8,298 nt of DNA from Pelotomaculum sp. UBA5255 (GCA_002408725.1 DHTR01000043.1:4460-12757); one strand, 5' to 3'. Counted from the first letter of the stretch, positions 1 through 5,674 are shown. Made by a program: numbers and translations. Notes: generated by a model not told the origin, from the sequence alone.

Positions 1-2
1 CG

Positions 3-323
3 ATGGTACGGCCGACTTTTACCTACCACGGCAAATTGACCATCGCCAACAGCGCCCTTTGCGCAATCGCCGGCCATGCCGCCGCATCGGTACGGGGCGT
101 CAGCAACTCCGGGAAAATTGTTGTCAAGGAGCAGGAAAGCTCCGTTGTTGTCGACATCGCACCCACCTTTGCTTTTGGCGGCCGCCTGCACGAGGTGGCC
201 GCAGAAGTCCAGCACGGAATCAAGCAGGCCTTGGAGGACATGACCGGACTACAGGTTAAAGAAGTCAACGTGCACGTCAAGCGATTGAGTTTTATTCAGG
301 AAAAGACAGAGGCGACCGGTTGA
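3..323 (+). CDS. Asp23/Gls24 family envelope stress protein
   Basis: Small soluble protein of 106 residues. The sequence shows the family's N-terminal pattern (GKLTIANSALCAIAGHAA, residues about 10-27), then the RGV turn, a beta-rich centre (KIVVKEQESSVVVDIAPTFAFGG) and the C-terminal VQHGIKQALEDMTGLQVKEVNVHVKRL segment. Members of Asp23/Gls24 (DUF322) are alkaline-shock or general stress proteins of Firmicutes, often membrane-associated through partners; their biochemical role is not settled. The ATG lies at the very edge of the window, so the ribosome binding site cannot be seen and a start further upstream cannot be excluded. However, the distance from this ATG to the GKLTI motif is normal, so the gene is probably complete. 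It converges on the hydrolase gene, and its TGA stop lies in the loop of the shared terminator hairpin. No transmembrane segment is visible. Confidence 0.88.
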   Translation: MVRPTFTYHGKLTIANSALCAIAGHAAASVRGVSNSGKIVVKEQESSVVVDIAPTFAFGGRLHEVAAEVQHGIKQALEDMTGLQVKEVNVHVKRLSFIQEKTEATG

Positions 324-340
324 CGGCCGCCTCTTTTCTT
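309..340 (+). terminator. Intrinsic terminator between convergent genes
   Basis: Stem GAGGCG (309-314) pairs with CGCCTC (328-333), and an inner CCG/CGG stem (316-318/324-326) closes a GTTGA loop. TTTTCTT follows at 334-340. The stop codon of the Asp23/Gls24 gene is in the loop. On the minus strand the same hairpin follows the hydrolase stop by 6 nt and runs into a T-rich stretch (TGTCTTTTCC), so it probably serves both genes. Confidence 0.8.
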
Positions 341-1035
341 TATAAGCAAGTCGCAAATACGTGATTACCAATCCGGGTCACCACCGGCAGGGTTCGGATC
401 CACTGATCCGCGCTGATGTCTGGATTGTAAAAAAACAGGGCTCCTCCCGTAGGATCTTTCCCGGAAAGCGCCTGTTTGGCTGCCTCCAGGGACGGCTCGT
501 CAGGCTCCAGGTTAAAGGAACCGTCGCCCACCGGCGAAAACTGGTAGACCCGGTTGTTTTTCTGGAGAATGACATCCGGAATGGTTTTGGGAAAGTGCGG
601 GCTGTTAATCCTGTTCAGGATCACGGCGCCCACCGCTACCTTCCCCTCAAAGCTTTCACCCCGGGCTTCCGCGTGAATAATCCTGGCTAGAAGCACCAGC
701 TCTTCCCGGGATATCTTCCCCCTGGACAGGTTTACTTCTGCCTCAGTCAGTTTCGGTAGCGCCAGTACATCTCCAGGCCTGATCAGGCTACCGCCCAAAT
801 TGTTGGCCTTCATCAGCTCACGTAGCGAAACCCGGTGCTCCTGCGCAATCTCGTATAGCGTATCCCCTTCCCGTACTTTATAGCTTACCGCTGTGGAACC
901 GGAGCAGACCTCAAGCTGAGTAGCTGATTCCTGGACGCACTCGCTTTCGGACGCCATAATGGCGCCTCCGGCCAGGAACGCCGTCATGACGATCGTAGCC
1001 AGGATAAAAGCAAGCCTTGGAACGAATTTACTCAT
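340..1035 (-). CDS. LysM-containing SleB/CwlJ-type cell wall hydrolase
   Basis: Predicted spore cortex-lytic or other peptidoglycan hydrolase of 231 residues, exported. Visible parts in order: a short basic N-terminus with a hydrophobic segment (about 8-28; signal peptide or anchor), a LysM peptidoglycan-binding domain (about 51-94, with YKVREGDTLYEIA and NNLGGSLIRPGDVLALP), and a Hydrolase_2 (SleB) domain from about 115 to the end. That domain holds the HAEARGE motif (121-127; in this family its first Glu is taken as the catalytic acid) and NRVYQFSPV. Bacillus SleB uses a different N-terminal binding domain; LysM versions are common in clostridia, so the family is clear but strict SleB orthology is not. 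I chose the ATG at 1035 because AAGGAGG (1040-1046) sits just ahead of it. The longer reading to 1110 adds 25 residues ahead of the signal and lacks such a site. The upstream DnaI-like gene has its own terminator, so this gene is transcribed separately; no convincing sigma-A or sigma-G promoter was recognised. Confidence 0.9.
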   Translation of the reverse strand: MSKFVPRLAFILATIVMTAFLAGGAIMASESECVQESATQLEVCSGSTAVSYKVREGDTLYEIAQEHRVSLRELMKANNLGGSLIRPGDVLALPKLTEAEVNLSRGKISREELVLLARIIHAEARGESFEGKVAVGAVILNRINSPHFPKTIPDVILQKNNRVYQFSPVGDGSFNLEPDEPSLEAAKQALSGKDPTGGALFFYNPDISADQWIRTLPVVTRIGNHVFATCL

Positions 1036-1039
1036 TTTT

Positions 1040-1046
1040 CCTCCTT
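1040..1046 (-). promoter_or_regulatory. Ribosome binding site deciding the hydrolase start
   Basis: Minus-strand AAGGAGG, 4 nt before the ATG at 1035. This supports the start at the residues MSKFVPR directly ahead of the signal sequence over the longer in-frame ATG at 1110. Confidence 0.75.
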
Positions 1047-1133
1047 TCCCGACTCCAAAAGGTATTTTAACCCACAAAACTTTTAATATACATTCATTTT
1101 TAACCACCATATAGGATTATTAACAAATTAAAC

Positions 1134-1168
1134 AAAAAAAATACCCGCTTATCCCTCAAGCGAGTATT
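1134..1168 (-). terminator. Intrinsic terminator of the dnaD-dnaI operon
   Basis: On the minus strand, AATACTCGCTT (1168-1158) pairs with AAGCGGGTATT (1150-1140): 10 of 11 pairs around a 7-nt loop, followed directly by a run of T (1140-1134). It lies about 60 nt after the stop of the DnaI-like gene and about 100 nt ahead of the hydrolase start, so it separates the two transcription units. Confidence 0.85.
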
Positions 1169-1227
1169 TATCTTAGTTAGAAAGACCTTGCATCGAACGT
1201 GCGATGGCCGCCGCTCTTGATTCCATT

Positions 1228-2016
1228 TTAGCGGATAAGCCTTGAATCCCTTTCCTTACGCTGCACCGCCCGGATATCCATGTCGACCAAAAGCCGGTAG
1301 GGCCTGCACATTTCCAGCAGGCGGGAGGTCGTTCTTTCCCCCAGGTACCCTTCCAGGTTTTCGGGGTTAATGTTGGTGGTGGCAATCACAGGCAGGCGGT
1401 GGTTCAAGCGGTAGTTGATGATGGAATAGACTTTGTTCCGTGTCCAATCCGTATAGTTGTGTGCGCCTAGATCGTCCAGCACCAGGAGAGGCGCCTGCCT
1501 GGCCCTGTCCACAAGGTCGAACTCGGTTGGATCATCGGAGGCCCTTCCCGGATCAAAAGTGGAGCGGATCTCGTCCAGCAGATCGGGAACGACCGCAAAC
1601 AAAACACCCTGACCCTTCTTTAATAATGCGTTGGCGATACAGCAGGCTAGATAGGTTTTCCCGCTACCCACCTGTCCGGTAAACAGCAAACCGTCCGTAT
1701 GGGGATCCTTTAAAAAATTGGAAATAAACCCACCTGCAGCCTTAAAAGCAATCTGGGCGATTTCATAATACGAAATTCCAATTCCGGTTTCCATGTCGGT
1801 GCAGTTCCTGGCGTAATACTTAAAGCTGAAGTTTTCCAGAGAGCACTTTAAAAAGCTTTGTGGTAGCCGGGAGTCCTTCAAGAGCTTCGCCAGCGCTTTT
1901 TCTTTTAAACACTTACAGGATACCGCTACCTCATCCCTCAGGATAAAGCCGCGGTCCCCGCAAAGACGGCAGGTCACGCTATATTCCCTTCCTCTCCCCC
2001 GTCTTTCTAAACGCAT
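1228..2016 (-). CDS. dnaI: DnaI/DnaC-like helicase-loader ATPase
   Basis: AAA+ ATPase of 262 residues, expected to load the replicative helicase onto DNA in the cytoplasm. Seen in the sequence: an N-terminal cysteine cluster (C16, C19, C34, C36; CxxC...CxC) that could bind zinc as in Bacillus DnaI, then Walker A GQVGSGKT (114-121), Walker B LLVLDD (177-182), sensor 1 IATTN (211-215) and the ERTTSR segment (227-232) with likely arginine-finger residues. Length is slightly below B. subtilis DnaI (about 310). The ATG at 2016 abuts the TAG stop of the DnaD-like gene (TAGATG), so the pair is translationally linked. There is no clear ribosome binding site before this ATG; a GTG at 1977 has a good one and would remove only 13 residues, leaving all motifs. 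IstB-type transposition helpers share this fold, but the DnaD-like partner and absence of an IstA-like gene favour the replication role. Confidence 0.88.
   Translation of the reverse strand: MRLERRGRGREYSVTCRLCGDRGFILRDEVAVSCKCLKEKALAKLLKDSRLPQSFLKCSLENFSFKYYARNCTDMETGIGISYYEIAQIAFKAAGGFISNFLKDPHTDGLLFTGQVGSGKTYLACCIANALLKKGQGVLFAVVPDLLDEIRSTFDPGRASDDPTEFDLVDRARQAPLLVLDDLGAHNYTDWTRNKVYSIINYRLNHRLPVIATTNINPENLEGYLGERTTSRLLEMCRPYRLLVDMDIRAVQRKERDSRLIR
1986..1996 (-). promoter_or_regulatory. Internal ribosome binding site pointing to a GTG start of dnaI
   Basis: Minus-strand GAGAGGAAGGG lies 8 nt before an in-frame GTG (1977-1975, codon 14 of the ATG-started reading). The upstream ATG at 2016 has no comparable site and may depend on coupling to the stop of the preceding gene, so the true start is open between the two. 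Confidence 0.5.
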
Positions 2017-2841
2017 CTAGATGTAGAGCGTCCGGATAAACGCCTTTTTTTTAGAATCAATCTTGCCGGCATCCGGTGCAGAGGCTGGACCCGGTTCAGA
2101 AGTCCGTTTTTTGAGCCCCGCCCGGCGTTTCTGAAAGTCCCTGTCGTACTGCTCAACAGATTCCAGGGTCCGGATATTGTTCTTTTTCCACTCAACCAGG
2201 ATACTGTTGATGTACTTAAAGTTATGCTTGCCCCCGAGTACTGCCCTTTTCAATGCTTCCACAACCAGGGGCAAATCCATCTCAACGGCCCATTGCTCAA
2301 TTTGCTCCACTTCAATGGGAGAAAGCGGCCTGCCGAATTCTTGCTCAAAGCTGTTAATCAGCCCGGTCATCCGGCTGTCGAGCCTGTCCAGGGCAAGGTC
2401 GTGCGAATTGAGCAGTTTTTTGGACTCCTCAATTTCCCTGGCCCGAATTCCAGCCCAGACATCCGAAACCTTCGAAAAAAGTGGTTCAAAGTCATATCCT
2501 TCAAAAATAAGATGACGGCTACTGTCGTAAAACTGGCTAACAGCGACAATCTCTTTATCCAGCAGATCCTCCAGTTCCCGTTTAATCCTGGCAGGTTCCG
2601 ATTCCATGCTTTCGGCAAGCATCTCAGGGGAAGGGTAAAACTCCCTTTCCTCCACGTTGAAACGAATCAAATGAATTAAAACCATCATTTGAAAGTCGGA
2701 AATACCCACAAGGCAGTAAACTTTCAAAAGAATATTTGGAATGGCTGTGGAACCCCCCAGTACCAGGTCCGAACCAAAGGTGGCAGTGATATCGACCTTC
2801 TGGTCACATTTGACTATCCTACCGCTGTACTGCAATGCCAT
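2017..2841 (-). CDS. DnaD/DnaB-like replication initiation (primosome) protein
   Basis: Protein of 274 residues of the DnaD-domain superfamily. In Firmicutes these proteins act with DnaA, DnaB and DnaI in loading the replicative helicase at the origin or at restarted forks. Seen: an N-terminal winged-helix-like part (about 35-120, including SDFQMMVLIHLIRF and the wing region EREFYPSPEMLAESM), a linker rich in charged residues, and a C-terminal DnaD_C/DDBH2 domain (about 163-228) with FEQEFGRPLSPIEVEQIEQW and the YINSILVEWKKNNI motif (210-223), the single-stranded-DNA-contacting signature of this domain. The tail (229-274) is basic and low in complexity. The ATG at 2841 has AAGGGGGGAGG (2851-2861) ahead of it at 9 nt. 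It is the first gene of a two-gene operon with the DnaI-like ATPase, which begins right at its stop. The DnaD versus DnaB paralogue cannot be settled by eye. Confidence 0.88.
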   Translation of the reverse strand: MALQYSGRIVKCDQKVDITATFGSDLVLGGSTAIPNILLKVYCLVGISDFQMMVLIHLIRFNVEEREFYPSPEMLAESMESEPARIKRELEDLLDKEIVAVSQFYDSSRHLIFEGYDFEPLFSKVSDVWAGIRAREIEESKKLLNSHDLALDRLDSRMTGLINSFEQEFGRPLSPIEVEQIEQWAVEMDLPLVVEALKRAVLGGKHNFKYINSILVEWKKNNIRTLESVEQYDRDFQKRRAGLKKRTSEPGPASAPDAGKIDSKKKAFIRTLYI

Positions 2842-2872
2842 AAGTCCATACCTCCCCCCTTATTCTTCTCTT

Positions 2873-2901
2873 ATTTTATGGTAAGGCCGGATTTTTGTCC
2901 A
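2873..2901 (-). promoter_or_regulatory. Sigma-A-type promoter of the dnaD-dnaI operon
   Basis: On the minus strand: TGGACA (2901-2896, 5 of 6 to TTGACA), a spacer of exactly 17 nt, and TAAAAT (2878-2873, 5 of 6 to TATAAT). It lies 32 nt upstream of the start codon and just before the purine-rich ribosome binding site. Confidence 0.75.
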
Positions 2902-2920
2902 CCTTTTTCCTGCCCAGCGG

Positions 2921-2949
2921 GGCCTGCCCAAACCCATAGGTGGCAGGCC
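2921..2949. repeat. Perfect 8-bp inverted repeat between trhA and the dnaD promoter
   Basis: GGCCTGCC (2921-2928) and GGCAGGCC (2942-2949) are perfect inverted arms around a 13-nt loop. It lies 45 nt after the stop of the hemolysin-III gene and 20 nt upstream of the dnaD -35 box. It could end the hemolysin-III transcript, although no T run follows on either strand, or be a binding site next to the promoter. The role is unknown. Confidence 0.5.
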
Positions 2950-2993
2950 TGATCCCTTGTCCGCCAGCATTTTTATCGCGTCATAATGATTAT

Positions 2994-3644
2994 TCATAAT
3001 GGGAGGAGATAGTTTACAACCATTGTAAAATGAATGATACTGCCAGCTATAACAAACAAGTGAAATATTTCATGAAATCCAAAACGGTTTGGAAAAAAAT
3101 CAAGACATTTTGTGGCGTAAACAATACCACCCACAGTATAGATAACACCACCCAGGATCATTAGAATAACGGCTCCAAGAGGCAAGCATTTAAACAGTTG
3201 CAGGAAAGGTACCAGTGCAATCCATCCCAGCGTAATATAAAACGCCGTTGAGACATACCGCGGAAGATTAATAAACCATACCTTCATTAAAATACCGATT
3301 ATGGATAGAGTCCATACTGCAGCTAGCATTGACCACTTCCATATACCTGGGAGCCCGTAGTAAAAAACGGGTGTATATGTGCCTGAAATTAGCAAGTATA
3401 TTGCTATGTGATCAAGTTTTTTTAAAATCATTAATTTGCGTGGAGTTGTCTTTATCCAATGGTACAGTGAGCTTGCGCCGTACATCAAGACAATACTAAC
3501 CCCGTATATAGTCATTGTCGTAAGTTTAGAAATGCTATATTTTGATTTAGTTATTAGAAAGATAAGCCCTGCAATTGATATAACAAAGACCGCAAAGTGT
3601 GTAAGCGCGTTGACGGGCTCTTTGATACGTAAAATATTTTTCAT
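2994..3644 (-). CDS. trhA: Hemolysin III / TrhA (PAQR family) membrane protein
   Basis: Integral membrane protein of 216 residues with about seven hydrophobic segments, a normal size for the family. Seen: EPVNALTH near the N-terminus (9-16), SSLYHW (58-63) with H62, KKLDHIAIYLLISGTYTP (75-92) with D78, and HEIFH (191-195) in the last helix. In PAQR/HlyIII proteins such Ser/His, Asp and paired His residues form a metal site resembling a membrane-embedded hydrolase; bacterial TrhA is linked to membrane fluidity or lipid homeostasis. The historical 'hemolysin' label does not imply a toxin. The ATG at 3644 follows AAAGG (3650-3654) at 5 nt. The gene is AT-rich compared with the replication genes (18 of 60 G+C in 3061-3120 against 35 of 60 in 1501-1560, counted by hand), which may mean acquisition from elsewhere. 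No promoter was clearly recognised upstream. Confidence 0.93.
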   Translation of the reverse strand: MKNILRIKEPVNALTHFAVFVISIAGLIFLITKSKYSISKLTTMTIYGVSIVLMYGASSLYHWIKTTPRKLMILKKLDHIAIYLLISGTYTPVFYYGLPGIWKWSMLAAVWTLSIIGILMKVWFINLPRYVSTAFYITLGWIALVPFLQLFKCLPLGAVILMILGGVIYTVGGIVYATKCLDFFPNRFGFHEIFHLFVIAGSIIHFTMVVNYLLPL

Positions 3645-3896
3645 AATATCCTTTGCTTCTTTCTACTTAAAATAAAAAACCATTGCTTGCATCCCGCTAG
3701 ACGCAGGTGCAAGTTCATTTACACAAATGCAACTTAGACCGCGCAATTCGGCGCTAACGCGCCGTTTTCGATTGAAATCGAACCTACATCGCTTGATATT
3801 TTTCTACTCTACCGGCACCGCCTGCGGCATTAGGAAACCATCTGGAAATATAATTTTCTGACCCTTTGAATGGGGGTTGATTAAAACGGGCTGCTT
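3645..3896. other. Non-coding stretch upstream of trhA with several palindromes
   Basis: No gene is recognised here. It holds an imperfect hairpin (AAGTT-c-ATTT ... AAAT-gc-AACTT, about 3712-3735), two adjacent perfect palindromes (3749-3782, listed separately), and a TCTGACCC word (3857-3864) that also occurs in the inverted repeats near 5,700 and 8,215. The stretch must contain the trhA promoter, but no good -35/-10 pair stands out. Confidence 0.4.
3749..3782. repeat. Two adjacent perfect palindromes
   Basis: CGGCGC-TAAC-GCGCCG (3749-3764) is followed, sharing a TTTT junction, by TTCGATT-GA-AATCGAA (3767-3782). The first hairpin plus TTTT could be a weak terminator on the plus strand; the second is a typical size for an operator. 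They lie about 105-140 nt upstream of the trhA start. Confidence 0.6.
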
Positions 3897-3941
3897 TTAC
3901 AGGCCAATCACCTTCAGCTTACCAATTTTTTTTCCACTCAT
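3897..3941 (-). other. Short 14-codon ORF with a strong ribosome binding site
   Basis: Minus-strand ATG at 3941, 8 nt after GAGGAG, reads MSGKKIGKLKVIGL and then stops (TAA, 3899-3897). It overlaps the end of the HAD-frame ORF. The initiation region looks genuine but the peptide is too short to identify. It may be the surviving start of a gene whose body was lost, or a leader peptide. Not recognised. Confidence 0.25.
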
Positions 3942-4002
3942 ATTTATCACTCCTCGTCTTAATATCAATAGTTAGTACGGCACTAGAAAACTCCATTGTC
4001 AT
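3919..4002 (-). other. In-frame 27-codon ORF in the tail of the HAD fragment
   Basis: Inside the tail of the broken HAD frame, AAGGAAGG stands 7 nt before an ATG (4002) that opens a 27-residue peptide, MTMEFSSAVLTIDIKTRSDK onward. The change from HAD-like to unrelated protein sequence occurs just before this ATG. This suggests the HAD gene was joined here to the start of another small gene. The peptide is not recognised. Confidence 0.3.
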
Positions 4003-4197
4003 CGTTTTTCCTTCCTTTAAAAAACCTCCGCAGAGGCGGACGTTTTGGATATCAAATTCATTCAAAATTTCCAGGGCTTCTTCTCCCGGAAAGCCCAGGA
4101 CCGTCATTCTTTCTGCAAACCTGCGTTTGGAACGGTTGAAGTGAACCGTGGTCTCAACCAGGGTATCATCAAAATCAAAAAGAATACCTTGGCCCAA
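3919..4197 (-). pseudogene. Truncated HAD-superfamily phosphatase (N-terminal piece)
   Basis: The reading frame begins GQGILFDFDDTLVETT, which is HAD motif I (DxDxT; nucleophile and acid Asp in DFDDT), followed by the start of a helical cap (RSKRRFAERMTVLGFPGEEALEILNEFDIQNVRLCGGFLKE). HAD hydrolases of this type have about 200-250 residues and need motifs II, III and IV (Thr/Ser, Lys, paired Asp). All of these are missing, because the homologous part ends after about 60 residues near 4010 and the last 25-30 codons look unrelated. I take a TTG start at 4197: GGGGGAGGGGG precedes it by about 6 nt, and motif I follows directly. A reading from the TTG at 4218 would make that purine run coding. 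The product cannot be an active phosphatase. Substrate unknown; the gene is on the same strand as trhA but is not obviously in operon with it. Confidence 0.7.
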
Positions 4198-4218
4198 GGA
4201 CGCCCCCTCCCCCGTCAA

Positions 4219-4463
4219 GATAAAAATGCATTTTATGAATTTTATAGCTTCTAGTTGTATGATACCATAACCCTGGCCTCATCGAAATGTCACTTTTTCC
4301 AGCGAGTGTGTCAATACTTAGCGGGTAAATTTCCTCATCGCAGAAAAAAATTCTAAAACTATCATTTACCAATGGCTTAGATGCAGCATACTTACTCCTT
4401 TTAAGTACAGAAAAACAGTTACTGGCGCGATGGATTGACCCCGTTTCCAGCCCCTCCCCATAA
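4219..4463. other. Stretch without a recognisable gene
   Basis: AT-rich in the first part, then C-rich. Open frames exist on the minus strand (through 4513), but they overlap the HAD start in another frame and resemble nothing I know. It may be eroded sequence. One copy of a 12-bp direct repeat (CCCCGTTTCCAG) lies at 4439-4450. Confidence 0.35.
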
Positions 4464-4573
4464 GGTAGGTTCGGGGACAGGCGCGGTATCAGTTCTAGAC
4501 CTTGTGAGGCCAAGCAGTTTCTCCCCTTTCAGGCGAGTGTCCCCCTCAAGCGGCTCATCTGCCCCGTTTCCAG
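4439..4573. repeat. 12-bp direct repeat and nested inverted repeat
   Basis: CCCCGTTTCCAG occurs at 4439-4450 and again at 4562-4573. Between the copies, GGGGACA (4473-4479) and TGTCCCC (4538-4544) form an inverted pair. The 123-bp spacing and the nested inverted arms resemble a small non-coding repeat element or an IS relic, but too little is conserved to name it. Confidence 0.4.
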
Positions 4574-4850
4574 TTCCCGCCTCGTCAAACGCAGCGTTTT
4601 ATATTGCAAATACCTTGATACGGTATCCAGAAAAGAGCAATACAAGAAGGTCAACCCAAAGGTGCTACTCCGTACCGTTTATACAAAACTTTCTACCCTC
4701 GGTAAAGGCGGGGTCATCATTATTCCTGATATCTATATCAAACTTTCCTATGACACCACAAACAGGAAAGGCAAACCCATGAGACGATGGCGGTATGTGC
4801 CCATTGCGGCTGTTTACGTCAAACGCTGGCAGATTGGCGTGTTCAGCTAA
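4464..4850 (+). pseudogene. Unrecognised ORF remnant ending at the intron-like RNA
   Basis: An open frame of 128 codons without a convincing start or ribosome binding site; the last third looks protein-like, with GKGGVIIIPDIYIKLSYD and VPIAAVYVKRWQIGVFS before TAA. The YVKRWQI-VF ending recalls the (Y)xxRWQIExFF block near the C-terminal catalytic Glu of IS4-type transposases, but the catalytic Glu position would be Gly here and the preceding residues do not match what I know of that family. If the resemblance is real, this and the transposase end at 5270-5492 could be two pieces of one gene on either side of the intron fragment. I cannot confirm this by eye, and the ORF could also be chance. 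The usable part may begin at the GTG at 4662. Confidence 0.25.
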
Positions 4851-5240
4851 GGACACAACATCTAGTCGGTGAAAGTCCGACCGGGAGAAAAGACTCTCCT
4901 CCCGTAGCCTGAGAGGCACCAGGGAGCGAAAGCGAGATGGTGGAGCCCTCTGACATCGTGCTCATTAGGAGCGCGGGCAAAACTCCAGGTTGTAACGTAC
5001 AGTGAACGCAGATGTAGCCTCGTTACACGCAAATCCGGTGGCTGAGACGGTCGATAACGTGCGAAAGCAACAAGTACTGACCGAAAGGAGTCTGACACGG
5101 CAGTATTCACCGGCGGGGTATCAGCGGCGACATGGAGTGAAAGATGCTGTGGAAACTGGAGAAGCCCTCGGCACCCGGTGAAGAAATCTCATCGAGGAGG
5201 CCATCCCTATAACCGCGATCGGGAAGTGGGAAAGGAAATT
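4839..5240 (+). mobile_element. Group II intron fragment (5' ribozyme part, no reverse transcriptase)
   Basis: The plus strand has features typical of domain I of bacterial group II introns: a CGGTGAAAGTCCGACC hairpin (about 4867-4882), a TAGCCTGAGAGGCACCAGGG stretch near 4905, GCGAAAGC tetraloop helices, the TGTAACGTA...GAACGCAGATGTAGCCTCGTTACA block (4990-5028), GGTCGATAACGTGCGAAAGC (about 5050) and ACCGGCGGGGTATCAGCGGCGACATGGAG (5109-5137). A GTGTT at 4839 could be the 5' end (introns begin GTGYG), but the exact boundary is uncertain. No reverse transcriptase ORF follows and no domain V (AGC...GTTC, about 34 nt) was found, so the intron is truncated at about 5200-5250 and cannot splice or move. 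The match is from memory of such introns, not from an alignment. Confidence 0.6.
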
Positions 5241-5492
5241 AAACAAAATAACCAAGGTAAGGACTTGAAGTATGAATACAAAGTTAATACCAATGTGCTC
5301 ATTGGCAAATTAAAGGATTCGCTGGTACTAATGTTACTAGAGGATGATCCTGAAAAACGCATTACAATGTTTCAAAAAATAATGAAAGAAATCTCGAAAA
5401 ATATGGTACCTATTCGACCGGGGAGAAGCAAAGACCGAAGAAAGGGTCTAAGAGCACACAAACATCCGGTAAATTACAAAAAAAGTTTGTAA
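5178..5492 (+). pseudogene. C-terminal remnant of an IS4-like transposase
   Basis: A 104-codon frame opening at a GTG inside the intron-like RNA. The first 30 or so residues (KKSHRGGHPYNRDREVGKE and on) look like translated intron sequence. From about residue 33 (near 5275) the protein changes to EYKVNTNVLIGKLKDSLVLM..., with LLEDDPEKR and VPIRPGRS (77-84) followed by a basic tail. That ending, especially VPIRPGRS plus basic residues, is characteristic of the C-terminus of IS4-type DDE transposases in Clostridia. The DDE catalytic residues would lie upstream and are absent, so no transposase can be made. No ribosome binding site is evident. The fusion point of intron and transposase is probably a deletion scar. 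Confidence 0.5.
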
Positions 5493-5528
5493 TTACTTCC
5501 TAGTATTTTTTTATAAAAAGGACCAGAG

Positions 5529-5558
5529 GGGCCTGCAAAAACTTAAGTTGCAAGGCCC
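5529..5558. repeat. GC-rich hairpin after the transposase remnant
   Basis: GGGCCTGCA (5529-5537) pairs with TGCAAGGCCC (5549-5558), with one bulged base, around an AT-rich loop that includes the palindrome AACTTAAGTT. CCTTTTTCC follows about 9 nt later, so it might stop transcription, or it may be part of the end of an insertion sequence. Confidence 0.5.
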
Positions 5559-5674
5559 GGGAATGCCTTTTTCCGGCTAGACATTTCAGCTACTTTGTTC
5601 AACGGAAAAAATTCTATATTCTTTAGAGGATTAATTTTATTTTTTATCGAGAGCATTTGGCTATTGTTAGTTGG

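Noticed and set aside
361..690. Open frame on the plus strand opposite the hydrolase gene
   Set aside because: Antisense shadow of a gene with clear domain motifs; no ribosome binding site and a biased, unrecognisable protein.
1081..1130. Promoter for the hydrolase gene (TTGTTA...TAAAAA or a sigma-G-like GAATG box)
   Set aside because: Matches are weak in an AT-rich stretch and the -35/-10 pairs do not fit well at proper spacing, so none is claimed.
2224..2679. 151-codon plus-strand frame opposite the DnaD-like gene
   Set aside because: Antisense shadow; the minus strand has the family motifs, promoter and ribosome binding site.
4175..4513. 112-codon minus-strand frame overlapping the HAD start
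   Set aside because: No recognised motif, overlaps the HAD frame out of register, and no good initiation region; kept only as part of a gene-less stretch.
4435..4782. 115-codon plus-strand frame rich in Ser and Pro
   Set aside because: Composition reflects C-rich DNA; no ribosome binding site; it competes with a more protein-like frame.
4665..4919. Minus-strand frame across the 5' end of the intron-like RNA
   Set aside because: It crosses from the ORF remnant into structured RNA sequence and resembles no protein.
4860..5200. Riboswitch or other structured regulatory RNA
   Set aside because: The GTGAAAGTCC-type helices and the long block around 4990-5137 fit group II intron domain I better than a riboswitch, and no intact gene follows.
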